A stretch of 64,000 nucleotides of DNA, from NCBI GenBank assembly GCA_038380435.1, contig JAWZYU010000011.1, positions 80,163,501 through 80,227,500 on the forward strand, read 5' to 3'. This document shows, piece by piece, positions 30,846-42,137 of this stretch. Source of the DNA: Ryuthela nishihirai (lineage: Eukaryota > Arthropoda > Arachnida > Araneae > Heptathelidae). The notes beneath the pieces are model-generated. The model was not told the DNA's origin and did not search any database. It worked only from the letters and a program-made list of their open reading frames with translations. Position numbers and translations under genes: made by a program. How positions within the stretch are numbered: the first letter of the stretch is position 1; each line of letters starts with the position of its first letter.

Positions 30846-33770
30846 ATGGCTTCAGCCTTTAGTGGTGTGGGAACGGGTCTTTGCCCCATTAGGGGGCTGT
30901 TTGATATTGTCGGCATTCCCTCCCTCAATAAACATAGTTTCTTTAAACATCTCACTAACCATTTTCTCTCCATAGGTAATTGAAATGTGAGGACTCTGCA
31001 CAGCGCTTTTTCTCTTGATGTCCACACACAAGAATTCCACCGTTATAATTTAGATATTCTCAGCTTGCAAGAAACCAGACAGACAAAGGTCAGATTCTTA
31101 AAAATAATCTTAAATTTCTCTTTTCAGGGAGGGACAACAATAAGCATCACCAAGGCGTAGGTCTGCTTCTTAGCAGACACGCTAGTGGTGCTCTTCTAGG
31201 ATATGAGTGCATTAATGAAAGGTTTCTTACAGCAAAATTTCAGACAAGCGTTAAAGACTTGAATGTTATCTGCTGTTATGCCCCCAATGAGGATGAGAAG
31301 GATAGGTTTTACAGACAAATTCAGGATATTTTGAATTCTGTCAAGAAAGGAGATATTACCCTTATCTAGTTGACTTCAATGCCAAAGTTGGTACTGACTC
31401 TGACCTTTGGGGAGGAGTAATAGGCCCTTTTGGTATTGGTAGCTGCAGTGGGCAATGTCTCCTACAGGTAAGTAAACTCAATGGATTCAGAATAACTAAC
31501 ACTTACTACAAACACCGTGACATACATAAGTACACATGGGTTTCACCCGATGGGCTGCATAAGAATATGATTGATTATAATTTAATTAACAGCAAGTGGG
31601 CTGGTTCTGTTAGGAATACCAGGTCATATAGGGGAGCTGAAATTGGATCTGACCATTACCTTGTTAAAAGTGTCTTGCAACTTAAACTTAAAAGGTGTTG
31701 TGCTAGGGTTAAAAAATTTACTTTTAATACTGAAGCTCTGAAAGACACAGTTATAGCCAAAGCATACCAAGATAGGTTACTTAGTCATCATGACAGTCAT
31801 GGTATGCTTACTACTGAAGTTGATGAAGAATGGGATCATTTTAAACAGGCTTTTTTTTTTGGACACTAACAGTACTCTTTTAGGAAAAAAGGAGCAGAGG
31901 AGGCAGAATTATCTGAGTGATAAGGCACTTGAGCTTATTTCAGAGAGCCCCTTACACTCGGACATCTTTTATCAGATCATTGTCATTTTAACGCTGTTTT
32001 TCAATTTTTAAAATTTACTGGATATTTTAATCGAATTTGATATACTAATTATACTGGATATTTTAATCGTATTATTTACCCCAGGTCTCTTACACCTGGG
32101 ATTATTTTATTTAGTATTTCTACAGTTGTTTTACTCTGGTTCTATGCACCTGTTTTTTTATTTTACCCATTTATCATGTTGAAAATATATTTTTAATTTT
32201 GGTTGCGGGTTTCTATGACTTTTATCTTTTATATTGTCTTTTGTTTGGCGCATTATGGCCTTGCTGCCGATGCGCCATTAAACCCCAAACAACCAAACCA
32301 AACTTATTTCAGAAAGAAAGAACTGCAAGAATGTCCTTAATCAATACCCTACTAGTCCTAATAAAAATCGTTACAGAGAACTTAATAAACGTGTAAAAGA
32401 TCAGTTAGCTGCTGATAAGAATCTTTGGCTTGATGGCTTGGCTGGCAAAGCGGATGAAGCAGTTAGACAGCACAACAGCAGAGAGCTGTACCAGATAGTT
32501 AATGTTTTGTGTGGTAGAAAACGAACAGGTATACAGGGATTGAAGGATAAACAAGGTAAGGTTATAGGTGAGGATTCCGTCATGGCTAGGTGGGCTGAGC
32601 ATTTCAGTGATGTTCTAAACAATGTGGTTAGTTCTACTACCATTGTTAGCAATGATGATAGATGCATTGGTGGCTTTAATGTTGGCCCTATAACACAATC
32701 TGAAGTTATTTTGACTATTTCTAAACTTAAACTTCATAAATCCCCAGGGGAAGATGAAATTACTACAGAAATGCTTAGAGCTGGGAATGTTTCTGTTACC
32801 ACTTGGATGATGGAAATTTGGAATATCTTTTATAATAAAGGCATGGTTCCTAAAGATTTTACCAGAGCTATTATTATCATCCCTATTTTGAAAAAAGGTG
32901 ATTGCAGTTTTTGTGATAACTATAGGGGTATCAGCCTACTCTCTGTTCCAGGTAAAGTTCTTTCCATGATTGTGCTTAATAGAATTAAGAATCTCGTTGA
33001 CAGTCAATTGCGTGATGAGCAATGTGGATTCAGAAGTGGTAGGGGTTATTTTCGCTTGGACAGATTCTTGAGAAATGCCTTTGGTTGCTAGCTTTGTTGA
33101 TTTCAAAAAGGCTTTTGACTCTGTTGATCATCATAATTTGTGGTTGATTGTGAGATCATATGGTATACCTGAGAAGTTAGTTAACATAATGAAAGCTCTC
33201 TATAATAACACAGCCGAGTGTGACAGTTGGTAAGACTTGTAGCAATTGGTTTAGCATTACTTCTGGTGTTCGACAAGGGTGCATTTTGTCTCCTTTTCTC
33301 TTTAGCTTGGTTATTGATTATGTTAAGCGAAAGATTTTGGCCTTAAATGGACTGGAGATACGAAAATTTCTGATTTAGATTATGCTGATGATTTAGCCCT
33401 TTTGGCAAATGATGTTGATGAGATGAACTCTTTCATTCAAGCTGTTGATGAAACTGGTACTAGAGTAGGTTTGGTTATAAACAGAGAGAAAACTAAAGTG
33501 ATGAAAATTGGTCGGGCAGGCTGTGATTCAGTTAATCTGAATGGTTGCAGTTTTGAGCAGGTGTCAGAGTTTAATTATCTTGGGAGCTATGTAACAGATA
33601 ATGGTGATGTGCGGCATGAGATTAACAGACGGATAGGGATTGCTGCCGGGACTTTTAAGAATCTATGGAGAGTGTGGAGAAATAGGCGTAAAACACCTAA
33701 AGACTAAGATTAGACTGTATAATAGTTTGGTTCTTTCTAGGGTTAGTTATGGTAATGAAACTTGGACACT
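30846..33770 (+). pseudogene. RTE EN-RT ORF in the inverted 5' segment, frame-broken
   Basis: Starts at the Met equivalent to copy 1's (atg at 30846) and follows the same order: endonuclease pieces ('GAEIGSDHYLVKSVLQLKLK' near 31636-31695), a linker, then RT ('NYRGISLLSVPGKVLSMIVL', 'EQCGFRSGRG', 'LDYADDLALLAND' near 33375-33413), ending at 'SYGNETWTL'. Frame breaks include a small deletion near 31375, a T-run expansion near 31852-31860 and a deletion near 33046, plus the retroelement inserted at 31945-32302. Non-functional. Confidence 0.85.
31945..32302 (+). mobile_element. Truncated non-LTR retroelement 3' end inside the young RTE copy
   Basis: Exactly bounded by an 11-bp direct repeat 'cttatttcaga' (31934-31944 and 32303-32313) that interrupts the LINE coding sequence. 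The insert is 358 bp and T-rich, and ends in 'gcgcattatggccttgctgc' and 'gatgcgccattaaaccccaa' followed by an 'acaaccaaaccaa' tail. The GC-rich stem-like end ('gcgcat'/'atgcgc') plus a short repeated tail looks like the 3' UTR of a CR1/L2-like or related LINE, or a SINE sharing its tail. No coding sequence remains. Confidence 0.75.
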
Positions 33771-33788
33771 ATTAGGTGGGACAATGAT

Positions 33789-34100
33789 AGCTCTTGTAAA
33801 ATCCTTAGGAACAACACCTTTATCATAAAAAATATTCAAAATTTCAGTCAGCCATGTGACAACACAAATGTTCCGAGCTCTAAGTATTTCAGTGGTGATT
33901 TCGTCCACCCCTGGGGATTTATGCAGTTTTAATTTAGTGATAGCCAGTGCAACTTCGGAATGTGATATATGGCCATCATAAAAGCCAGTAATGAATCTAT
34001 CCTCATTACAAACAATGGGAGTAGAAATAATCATATTATTTAAAACATCTCTGAAATGCTCAGCCCACATAGCCATCACAGAATCCTCACCTTCAATCAC
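33789..34100 (-). pseudogene. RTE linker/RT start, upstream part of the old copy
   Basis: Minus-strand frame reads 'MIEGEDSVMAMWAEHFRDVL' and 'LHKSPGVDEITTEILRARNI' up to 'DFTRAIIV', exactly where the 30085 end of the other half resumes with 'IIVPIFKKGD'. This continuity proves that both halves were one element before the young RTE inserted. The element's 5' truncation is at 34147. Confidence 0.85.
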
Positions 34101-34657
34101 CTTGCATATTTATCCCTCAATCCCTGTGTACCTGTCTGTTTCTTCCCACAGAAAAAAAGTCGCTAGACATAAATTGAAGCTCTCAATCAGAGCTCTCTAA
34201 ATCTCTATTTTCTATAATATTTATCTAATATTTGAAGAGTTATGGAAGCTGAAACAATTAAGTGCAACTTTTGCTGCTCTACTCTACTTTTGCTAGTTTT
34301 GAAAATTTACTTCCAAAAGTTAAATCACAACTGTTATAACAAGTTGTTCACAATATAAATTCAACATTTGAATTTTGTGTAAGAATTTTTGAAGTTTTCA
34401 TCATTTGTGGGGGGGGGGGGGAAATGCTTTGGAAGTGTGATAATATCTGTTGTTAAATATTATAGCTTCCATAACTCTTCAAATATTAGATTAATATTAT
34501 AGAAAACAGAGATTTAGTGAGCTGTGACCAAGATTTTCAATTTATGTCTAATGACTTTTTTCTGTAAAAAGCTTATTTTCAAAGTTAGGTAGATTTGAAT
34601 GTGACTATTCGTTTACTTAACATGAAAGTGTCTGGACACTTTTTGCAATATAGTGTA

Positions 34658-37034
34658 TCAGTATGATATATGTTACAGGCAAAAATGCTAGCATATTTTC
34701 TTTCACGGGGATTTTTACATGTGAAGAGAATAATTTGTGCAGTGTTTTTACACCATCTAGCAAAATTTTATAATATAGGAGACTAGTGTAAAGTGACATT
34801 TTTCCACATTTGAGCAGCCTTTTGTTCGCCATGACTAAAGTAGGAAATAAAGTACTAGTCTGTTGGCATCAGCTTGTTATTTAAAGAGATTTAATATTTT
34901 TTTTATTGTAAATTAAAAACATTTATTTTTTTTTACTTTTTGCTTCTTGTGTATGTGTTTTTTTTTGTGATAAATTTTCAGTGGGGTTTGCTGTTTTTAG
35001 ACAGATACAAATTTCAGTGTTATAATGAAGGTGCCCAATACATGTTGATAATTTTTCAACATTAACCCTCTTGCTCTAAAAGAAAATTTAAGACCCCTAA
35101 GGTAAAATAACTATATGGTTATGGCTGTAGAGACGTAAATAACAACTATCATCAGAAGTTTCGTGAGAGTCCAGGTTACAGTAGTCCCTTGCCAATGATA
35201 GTTGGTAGTACACTCAAGCATCTTTAGTGCAGTAATCTATGATCTGAGAGCATCCATAGTTCAGTATTAGCTATTTAAAAAGTTTTAAAACATTTAAAAG
35301 CTATTACTCTACTTAAAAAATATAAACTTAATGGCTTGGGAGAAAAGAAATTACAGAAAAATTGTCTCAAGGGCAAGATTTTGCTGTTATTAGATAACTG
35401 TTCAGCCCATCTGCCAGAGCTTATGATAAAAGATATGTATTTTTTACCACTGAACTGAAGTGTCTCTTATTCATCCTTAGGATCAATGAATCTTACAATC
35501 ACTAAAGTACTGCTACCAATCAGAATTCCTGAGAAAATTTCTAGCTGATGTGAAATCTAGCAAATCAGTCAGAAATAGAAAGTATTTTAAAAGATGTTCT
35601 GTTGTCACTTGCTAGAGTAGGGGAAAGTATCCAAACAGTAAAACTGTGGGCAGTTCACTCCCAAACATTTTTCTACTGGTCTTTTTATTAAATACCAGGT
35701 CATTTTACTACCTGATACTTATCAGTATTTATAATGATGTATTGTAAAACAATTTATTTAAAATTAAACCGATAATATGAACTAAAAGAATGCATATTGC
35801 CTCAGACACCTATAGGAATCTCATTTTTAAAAATAATGAAGTTTTTTGTTTACCACCTTTTTTATATTTTTAAAAAAATTTAATTTGAGCTATTGGATGA
35901 TAGGGGGAAATGCAGATAGTAATATTTTTATTAGTAATTATACAACATAAAAGTTATTTGTCTTTTATTTCTTAAATTTAAAAAGTTGCTTTTCTCACAC
36001 CTTTGAGAGCAGATTATTGCTCTCAGTGGAATATCTCTTGTTACTCTTATACTAAAACTTCAAATTTCTAGCATTTTTTGGTGATAGTGTCAAATCTTTT
36101 GATACACTATATTTTTTTTATCTCTAACAATATAAATTAAAACTACCGAAGCATTTGAAAAATGCTAATTATAGCATTTCATTAGTACCAAGAACTAAAA
36201 AAAGAGTTTACCAGTTATTTCTTAAAATAGTTGCATTACCACGCATCCTGGGTGTAAGAGGTTAACTCATTACTCTCAATGGAAACTTCATGACCTACCA
36301 TCACTTATATTTAAAATTTCTTAGCAAAAGCATTTGCATTTGAAATAGTAATAGTAGTAGCATTTATTTTCCACTCATAATCCATATATATATCACAAAT
36401 TTTCATACATATAACAATAACAATGGTGGAAAACACAAATACATAAAATCAACAAAAAATAAGCAAGAAAAATAAAAACCACACACATAATTTTAGTAAT
36501 TACATGCCAAAACCAAGGAGCTAAACTGCCCATCCAGGTTCTGTTTTAACTATCAATATCATATTAAAACTCTAGGCAACCAATAATGGGAATAACATTC
36601 AATTCCTAATATAACTTAATACATCAATAATAGAGATAGGATATTCATTAATTGTAAATAAAAGATTTAAACGATTGACCGTAAAGTACAATTCATAACA
36701 GTTATTAGTATATGTGTTTGTAAATTCTTTTCTAAGACAGTCAAATTGTTTTCTTTCTCATATCCAGTGGTAAAGAATTGTAAAATTTTGGTGCCAAATA
36801 AGCAGTGTGTCTGTGGAGAATATTCTTCTTTGCCAATGGTATTTCAAACATAACTCCTTTCACTCGTAAATTGCATTCAATGCGTTTACTCTCTACCTAT
36901 TGCTTATTTTGATATAAAAACAATAGAATTTTGTATATATAAATATTTCTGATATGATGAAAATGAAATAAAGTAGATGGGTCTAAAGTAGAAAAATTAA
37001 CATTAAACACTAACCTAAATATTTTTTATGTGCC
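34658..37034. other. AT-rich intergenic sequence with diverged copies of a ~260-bp repeat
   Basis: No gene is seen. Near 35960-36110 and 36120-36330 there are phrases such as 'gtgtaagaggttaactcatt' with 'gaaacttcatgacct' and 'aaaatttcttag'. These match the tandem units at 43860-44560, so the two regions share a repeat family. Around 36345-36430 there is a short 'tagtaatagtagtagca' run. Confidence 0.5.
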
Positions 37035-39003
37035 ATCATCATCATCATCCTCAAACAGCCATGGGCTATGGAAGTCCAACCAGACCGTGCAATTTAGTTC
37101 TCCAAGCAAGTCTATCCTGAGCTGCATCTGGCCACTGCCCACTGCATCCTAGGTCTCCCCTTCTTTCTGAGGCCTTTAGGCACACTGTTCATAACCCTAT
37201 TCGCCAATCTATAATTACCAATACGGACAACATGGCCAAACCAACGGTCTCTCTCTGCACAATATGCTGCTTAAAGGAGGTTGCAAACTCCTTTGCCTAA
37301 CCTCATCATTAGTTACAAAGTTGAACCACCTAATGCCCAAGATACTGCGTAAGCATTTGGAATCAAAAACATCTAGTTTCCTGTTATCTTGTTTACAAAG
37401 TGTCCAAGTTTCACTACCATCACTAACCCTAGAAAGAATCAAACTGTTATACAGTTTAATTTTAGTCTTTAGGTGTATACGCCTATTTCTCCACACTCTC
37501 CATAGATTCTTAAAAGTCCCGGCAGCAATCCCTATTCGTCTGTTAATTTCATGCCGCACATCACCATTATCTGTTACATAGCTCCCAAGATAATTAAACT
37601 GTGACACCTGCTCAAGAGTGCAACCATTCAGATTAACTGAATCACAGCCTGCTTGACCAATTTTCATCACTTTAGTTTTCTCTCTATTTATAACCAAATC
37701 TACTCTACTACCAGTCTCATCAACAGCTCGAATGAAAGAGGTCATCTCATCAACATCATTTGCCAAAAGGGCTAAATCATCAGCATAATCTAAATCAGAA
37801 ATTTCCATATCTCCAGTCCATTTAAGGCCAAAATCTTTCCCTTGAAGTGAATTTCGCATAACATAATCAATAACCAAGCTAAAGAGAAAAGGAGACAAAA
37901 TGCACCTTTGTCGAACACCAGAAGTAATGCTAAACCAATTGCTACAAGTCTTACCAACTCTCACACTCGACTCACTGTTATTATAAGAGAGCTTTCATTA
38001 TGTTAACTAACTTGTCAGGTATACCATATGATCTCACAATCAACCACAAATTATGATGATCAGCAGAGTCGAAAGCCTTTTGAAATCAACAAAGCTAGCA
38101 ACCAAAGGTTTCTGAAACTCTAAACATTTCTGAAGAATCTGCCTAAGTGAAAATATCTGATCCACACATCCCCTACCATTTCTGAATCCACATTGCTCAT
38201 CAGGCAATTGACTGTCAACCAGATTCTTAATTCTATTAAGCACAATCATGGAAAGAACTTTACCTGGAACAGAGAGTAGGCTGATACCCCTATAGTTATC
38301 ACAAGAACTGCAATCACCTTTTTTGAAAATAGGGATAGTAATAGCTCTGGTAAATCCTTAGGAACCATGCCTTTATCATAAAAGATATTCAGAATTTCAG
38401 TCATCCAAGTGGTAACCGAAACATTCCCAGGTCTAAGCATTTCCGTAGTAATTTCATCTACCCCTTCGGATTTATGTATAAGTTTAGAAACAGCCAAAAT
38501 AACTTCAGATTGTGTTATAGGGCCAACATTAAAGCCACGAATGCATCTATGATCATTGCAAACAATGGGAATAGAACTAACCACATTGTTTAGAATATCA
38601 CTGAAATGCTCAGCCCACCTAGCCATGACAGAATCCTCACCTTCTATAACCTTACCTTGTTTATCCTTCAATCCCTGTATACCTGTCCGTTTTCTACCAC
38701 ACAAAACATTAACTATCTGGTACAGCTCTCTGCTGTTGTGCTGTCTAACTGCTTCCTCGGCTTTGTCAGCGAAGCCATCAAGCCAAAGATTCTTATCAGC
38801 AGCTAACTGATCTTTTACACGTTTATTAAGTTCTCTGTAATGCTTTCTATTAGGACTAGTATAGTATTGATTAAGGACATTCCTGCAGTTCTTTCTTTCC
38901 GAAATAAGCTCAAGTGCCTTATCACTCAGATAATTCTGCCTCCTCTGCTCCTTTTTTCCTAAAAGAGTACTGTTAGTGTCCAAAAAAGCCTGTTTAAAAT
39001 GAT
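37035..39003 (-). mobile_element. RTE LINE copy 3, 5'-truncated
   Basis: Minus-strand copy with an (ATC)n tail at 37035-37050. It is 5'-truncated after the codons equivalent to 'QAFLDTNSTLLGKKEQ' (end near 39003), so it lacks the endonuclease. By eye it is much closer to copy 1 than the old copy in the MITE is. No clear target-site duplication was found. The right edge meets a short palindrome (39006-39032) and then a tandem array. Confidence 0.9.
37215..38983 (-). pseudogene. RTE reverse transcriptase, frameshifted (copy 3)
   Basis: Three frame segments make up the RT part. 38983-38246 covers the linker and RT start, 'KLIHKSEGVDEITTEMLRPG' to 'SAYSLFQVKFFP', with a frameshift near 38355. 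38249-38040 covers 'EQCGFRNGRGCVDQIFSLRQ' and 'VASFVDFK'. 37964-37215 covers 'GVRQRCILSPFLFSLVIDYV', the catalytic 'YADDLALLAND' and the C-terminus 'WRVWRNRRIHLKTKIKLYNS' to 'SILCRERPL'. In the RT box QGC is changed to QRC. The YADD box is intact, but single-base deletions near 38355, 38080 and 37990 break the frame. Confidence 0.85.
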
Positions 39004-40520
39004 GGTTTTTGGTGAATTTGATTCACCAAAAAGAATTCACCAAAAGAATTAATTGATCAACTGATTTCAATGGTTTTTGGAGAGCAATTACATATAAAAT
39101 GGTTTGTTTCATACACATAATTTTGACATTAAGAGAGAGTATAACAAAGATTTGGCTGAAGCAATCTTTTTTTGACTCAATGCATATTACAATCTCATAT
39201 GATTTATTAGTTACCTACATAGAAAAGAACTGCTGCAAACAGTTTTAGCATGCAATTCAATTTTCACATAAATCATAGATAAAAATTGGTGAAAACAAAT
39301 TAGGCCTATTTCCAATATCAGAGTCAATACAATAAGATTTTGGATTTTAGAAACTTGCAGGATTATTAAGTTCTCTGTAATGCTTTTTATTAGGACTAGT
39401 AGGGTATTGATTAAGGACATTCCTGCAATTCTTTCTTTCTGAAATAAGCTCAAGTACCTTATTACTCAGATAATTCTGCCTCCTCTGCTCCTTTTTTCCT
39501 AAAAGAGTACTGTTCTCTTACAGAGTTCTACAGCTGTTCTCTTATAGACTCTCTCTACAACTGTTCTCTTATAGAGAAATTTAGAATGTTAAAGAAGTGA
39601 TATGAAATTATTGTTGTTAGTCCTCCCTTGTAAATATGAAAATGTACCTGTTTAAAGTGGCCCTGCCCTAGTCGAACAACCAGTGTAACTCCATATGAGC
39701 TGTTTGATCCTTGGCAATGTGAGAAACTATTGCAGTTATCTAATATAAAAATTAGAACTTTTCCTACCCTTGTAAATTTTTTTGTCACGAAGTTTATGAC
39801 AAAAACAATAATACTATCTTGCAAAAACACTATAAGTGGTTTTTGGAAAGCAACTTTATTTAAAATGATTTGTTTCATACACATAGTCTTAACATTAAGA
39901 GAGTCTATAACGAAGAGTTGACTGAGGCAAGCCTGTATTGACTCAACACCCATTACAATTCCATATGTCCATTAGAGTCCCCACATTGAAAAGAACTGCA
40001 AACAAGTGTAGCATTCAATTCAACTTTAACATAATTCATACATTAAAACAAATGAAAACAATTTGGGCTCATTTCAAATACCATAGTTAATATAATAAGA
40101 TTTTGCATATTAGCAGCCAGCAGGGTTTCTAAGTACAGATGTTCCCCAATAAGGGAATTTGGAATGTTAAAGAAGTAATATGATTTTATTTTTGTTAATT
40201 CTCCCTTGTAAATATGTAAATGAACTTGTTTGCAAATAACTTGCCCCAAGTAAACAACCATTACAACTTCATGTGATCCCTTTGGTCCTTGGTAGTGTGA
40301 GAAACAGTTATAAATATGTAATGCAAAAAATTCAGCTCTTCCAGACATTGTCAATTTTCCTACTAATAAATATATATCAAAATCAATAACTTTGTATTTC
40401 AAAAACATTATCAGTGTTTTGTGGAAAACAAGTAGATAAATTAGAATTTGTTTTCTAAATTTAATCTTATTATAAATTGGGCGTACAGGAATGAAGCTGT
40501 GACATTCAGTTAAGTTACCA
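39004..40520. repeat. Tandem array of ~570-bp units, with an embedded RTE fragment
   Basis: Units share 'gttaaagaagt(g/a)atatga', 'ctcccttgtaaatatg.aaa', 'ggtttttgga.agcaa', 'aaaatg(g/a)tttgtttcatac' and 'acattaagagag'. Matching blocks lie at about 39050-39359, 39571-40140 and 40141-40520, an offset of about 570 bp for the last two. Between the first and second lies an RTE fragment (39361-39515). A 23-bp motif 'ctgttctcttatagaga' is tripled at 39516-39573. No protein-coding signal. Confidence 0.7.
39361..39515 (-). mobile_element. Isolated internal RTE fragment
   Basis: About 150 bp equivalent to 38825-38972 of copy 3 ('taagttctctgtaatgcttt' to 'cctaaaagagtactgtt'), in the same orientation and about 535 bp further right. 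It lacks both element ends, so it is probably a local duplication of part of the neighbouring LINE rather than an independent insertion. Confidence 0.85.
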
Positions 40521-41039
40521 GCAGCAAAACTTTGTATTTTGTCAGATTTATTATATGTAGTCTTTACTATGATGGTACTAGGAATTTCAAAAACATTATG
40601 TACACAATTAAATTCTTTTTTCCTTCTGTTCACTATTACTTATGTAATAGTCACATTTTCATTCACCATATATTGCAAAACATATTTAGAAATAGGACAG
40701 ATAAGTATTATACCCATTTGCAGCAGGCTATAGAATATTCCAATTAATAATTTATTGTAATCAGTTAGAAAGAGTAAAATCTTTTTGTTTCTACAGCAAT
40801 TGCTAACAAAAAGTATCAGGAACAAATCTGTTATTGGAATATAAAAAAGAATCACTGCATTGTGTAAGCAATATACTATTTTCCAAAATGCATAGCTTAC
40901 TAAATCTACAAGAATTTTTTTTGTGCTTTAAGCATATAGGAAAATTAAAATTCTTCAGAATAAGAATTATTTCTAAATCTAACATGTTTTACCTCTGAGA
41001 AGTCCATACTATATATAGACATCAAATGTATAATAGCCT
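40521..41039. other. AT-rich sequence, nothing recognised
   Basis: Possibly the decayed downstream part of the LINE whose ORF1 lies at 41043-42105, but no endonuclease or RT motif could be read. Confidence 0.5.
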
Positions 41040-41042
41040 TTT

Positions 41043-42105
41043 TTATATTAAGGACAATAAGTTATCTTCATCTCTTATTCTAAATATTCTTGAATCTGAA
41101 GACTTCCTTAAAAAGATTTTGCCTTCTTTTATCCATGCATACTGGTAATTATTCTTTGTCTTGAATTGTTTTACTATAAAAAAGAGTCTTTTTACATATT
41201 TTGGTAGGTGCTCATTTATGTATATATTAGTATTCCTAAATTTACTGCTTATTACATTTACTGTTAAATTCTTGTTTACCTTTGCTATTTGTATCCATTT
41301 ATCTCTTATCTTCTTATCCTTAAATTTAACTATAATTGGCTTAGGCTTTTTTTTATTGATTGTTGGAACTCTATGAGCTATTTCAATTTGATCATTTTCC
41401 CTTATTTTCAATACATTAGAAACTTTTTCAATTATATCATTTATATTCTCACCTGGTTCTTCAGATAGTCCTACAATTTCAATGTTATTTGCTTTTGATC
41501 ATGGTTCTAATTCATTTACATCTTTTCTAATTTCTTTAATCTCATGTTTCAAGGCACTGTTTTCACTGGATAAAGCCTGATTTTCCCCTTTCAATTTATC
41601 AAACTGAGATTTAAATTCCTTGAATGTTTTTATATGATATTGTAACACTTCATAATTAAAATCCAATGATCTTTTTATTTCCTTTATATCTGTCCTAATA
41701 CTATACACTATCCTTCGTTATATCATTTCTCAAGGTAACAGTTCCTTCTCTTATGTCATTTCTAATACCAATTACTGACTCCCAAATTTCATTTTTGAGA
41801 GAACTAACTATTTCTCTCAGTGAAGACAATTCTTCCTTTTGGTGTTCTCCTGTAGCCATTTCCATATCTTGACAGTGTTCCTTTTCAAGTACTCATTCTG
41901 TTTCCAAAAGTATGTTCCTACTTCTGATCATGCATTTGGGACACCTCCACTTCTTCCTTTTATCTCTAGTAAAGTTTCTAAACTTAATTTCATTTAGTCC
42001 AACACAAATAGAGTGAAAGAGTCCTTTACAGCCATTTTCACAGCATATACCTTCTCTTTCCTCATATATTGAATTCAAACAGGAATTACATATAAGTTCA
42101 GACAT
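41043..42105 (-). pseudogene. LINE ORF1 remnant: PHD finger, coiled coil, RRM-like domain
   Basis: Read on the minus strand. 42105-41893 is a PHD-type finger with the pattern 'CNSC', 'CCENGC', 'HSIC', 'WRCPKC' (C4-H-C3 order). 41850-41499 is a low-complexity Glu/Lys/Leu segment with heptad-like spacing, probably a coiled coil ('FDKLKGENQALSSENSALKH'). 41411-41043 is a basic domain 'IEIAHRVP', 'KPKPIIVKFKDKKIRDKWIQ', 'IYINEHLPKYVKRLF', 'YQYAWIKEGKIFLRKS', typical of the nucleic-acid-binding module in ORF1 proteins of PHD-containing LINEs. Breaks occur near 41890-41710 and 41500-41412. It resembles the ORF1 at 21101-22318 only in domain order, so it is a different family. No ORF2 follows. Its 5' end lies about 30 bp from the mariner at 42138. 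Confidence 0.75.
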
Positions 42106-42137
42106 TTTTCAAATCAAGATGTTTATATTCTTATATA

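Larger units (their letters stand above)
30086..33777. mobile_element. Young RTE LINE copy with 5' inversion (twin-priming structure)
   Basis: Bounded by an exact 11-bp target-site duplication 'gggacaatgat' at 30075-30085 and 33778-33788. It has two parts meeting head to head: the element 3' end on the minus strand at 30086-30438 (from the 'RWFNFVTNDE'-equivalent codons to the tail), and the element 5' end through the 'SYGNETWTL' codons on the plus strand at 30440-33770. In copy 1 these two stretches are nearly adjacent, separated by only about 75 bp, which are lost here. An inverted 5' portion next to a directly oriented 3' portion, inside one target-site duplication, is the classic product of twin priming. 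Seven bases (33771-33777) at the outer junction match neither side. Confidence 0.9.
28711..34147 (-). mobile_element. Old RTE LINE copy inserted in the MITE, itself split by a younger RTE
   Basis: Flanked by an exact 14-bp target-site duplication 'acagaaaaaaagtc' at 28697-28710 and 34148-34161, placed inside the MITE left arm. The element lies on the minus strand in two parts: 28711-30085 (3' part, with a tail changed to (TACC)n/(CA)n/(CAAA)n simple repeats at 28711-28750) and 33789-34147 (its upstream continuation), separated by the younger insertion 30086-33777. It is 5'-truncated within the region between endonuclease and RT. It differs at many more positions from copy 1 than copies 3 and 4 do. 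Confidence 0.9.
28607..34655. mobile_element. Tc1/mariner-like MITE (598 bp) split by nested insertions
   Basis: The left end reads 'cattatattgcaaaaagtgt' from 28607 and the right end is the reverse complement of 'cactatattgcaaaaagtgt', ending at 34655. TA dinucleotides lie at 28605-28606 and 34656-34657. The inverted repeats are very long: the left arm is 28607-28710 continued at 34162-34250, the right arm 34464-34655, about 192 bp each with few mismatches. With inserted DNA (28711-34161) removed, the element is 598 bp with a spacer of about 210 bp (34251-34463) that has no coding capacity and a G12 run near 34408-34421. It is a non-autonomous element mobilised in trans by a Tc1/mariner-type transposase. 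Confidence 0.85.
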
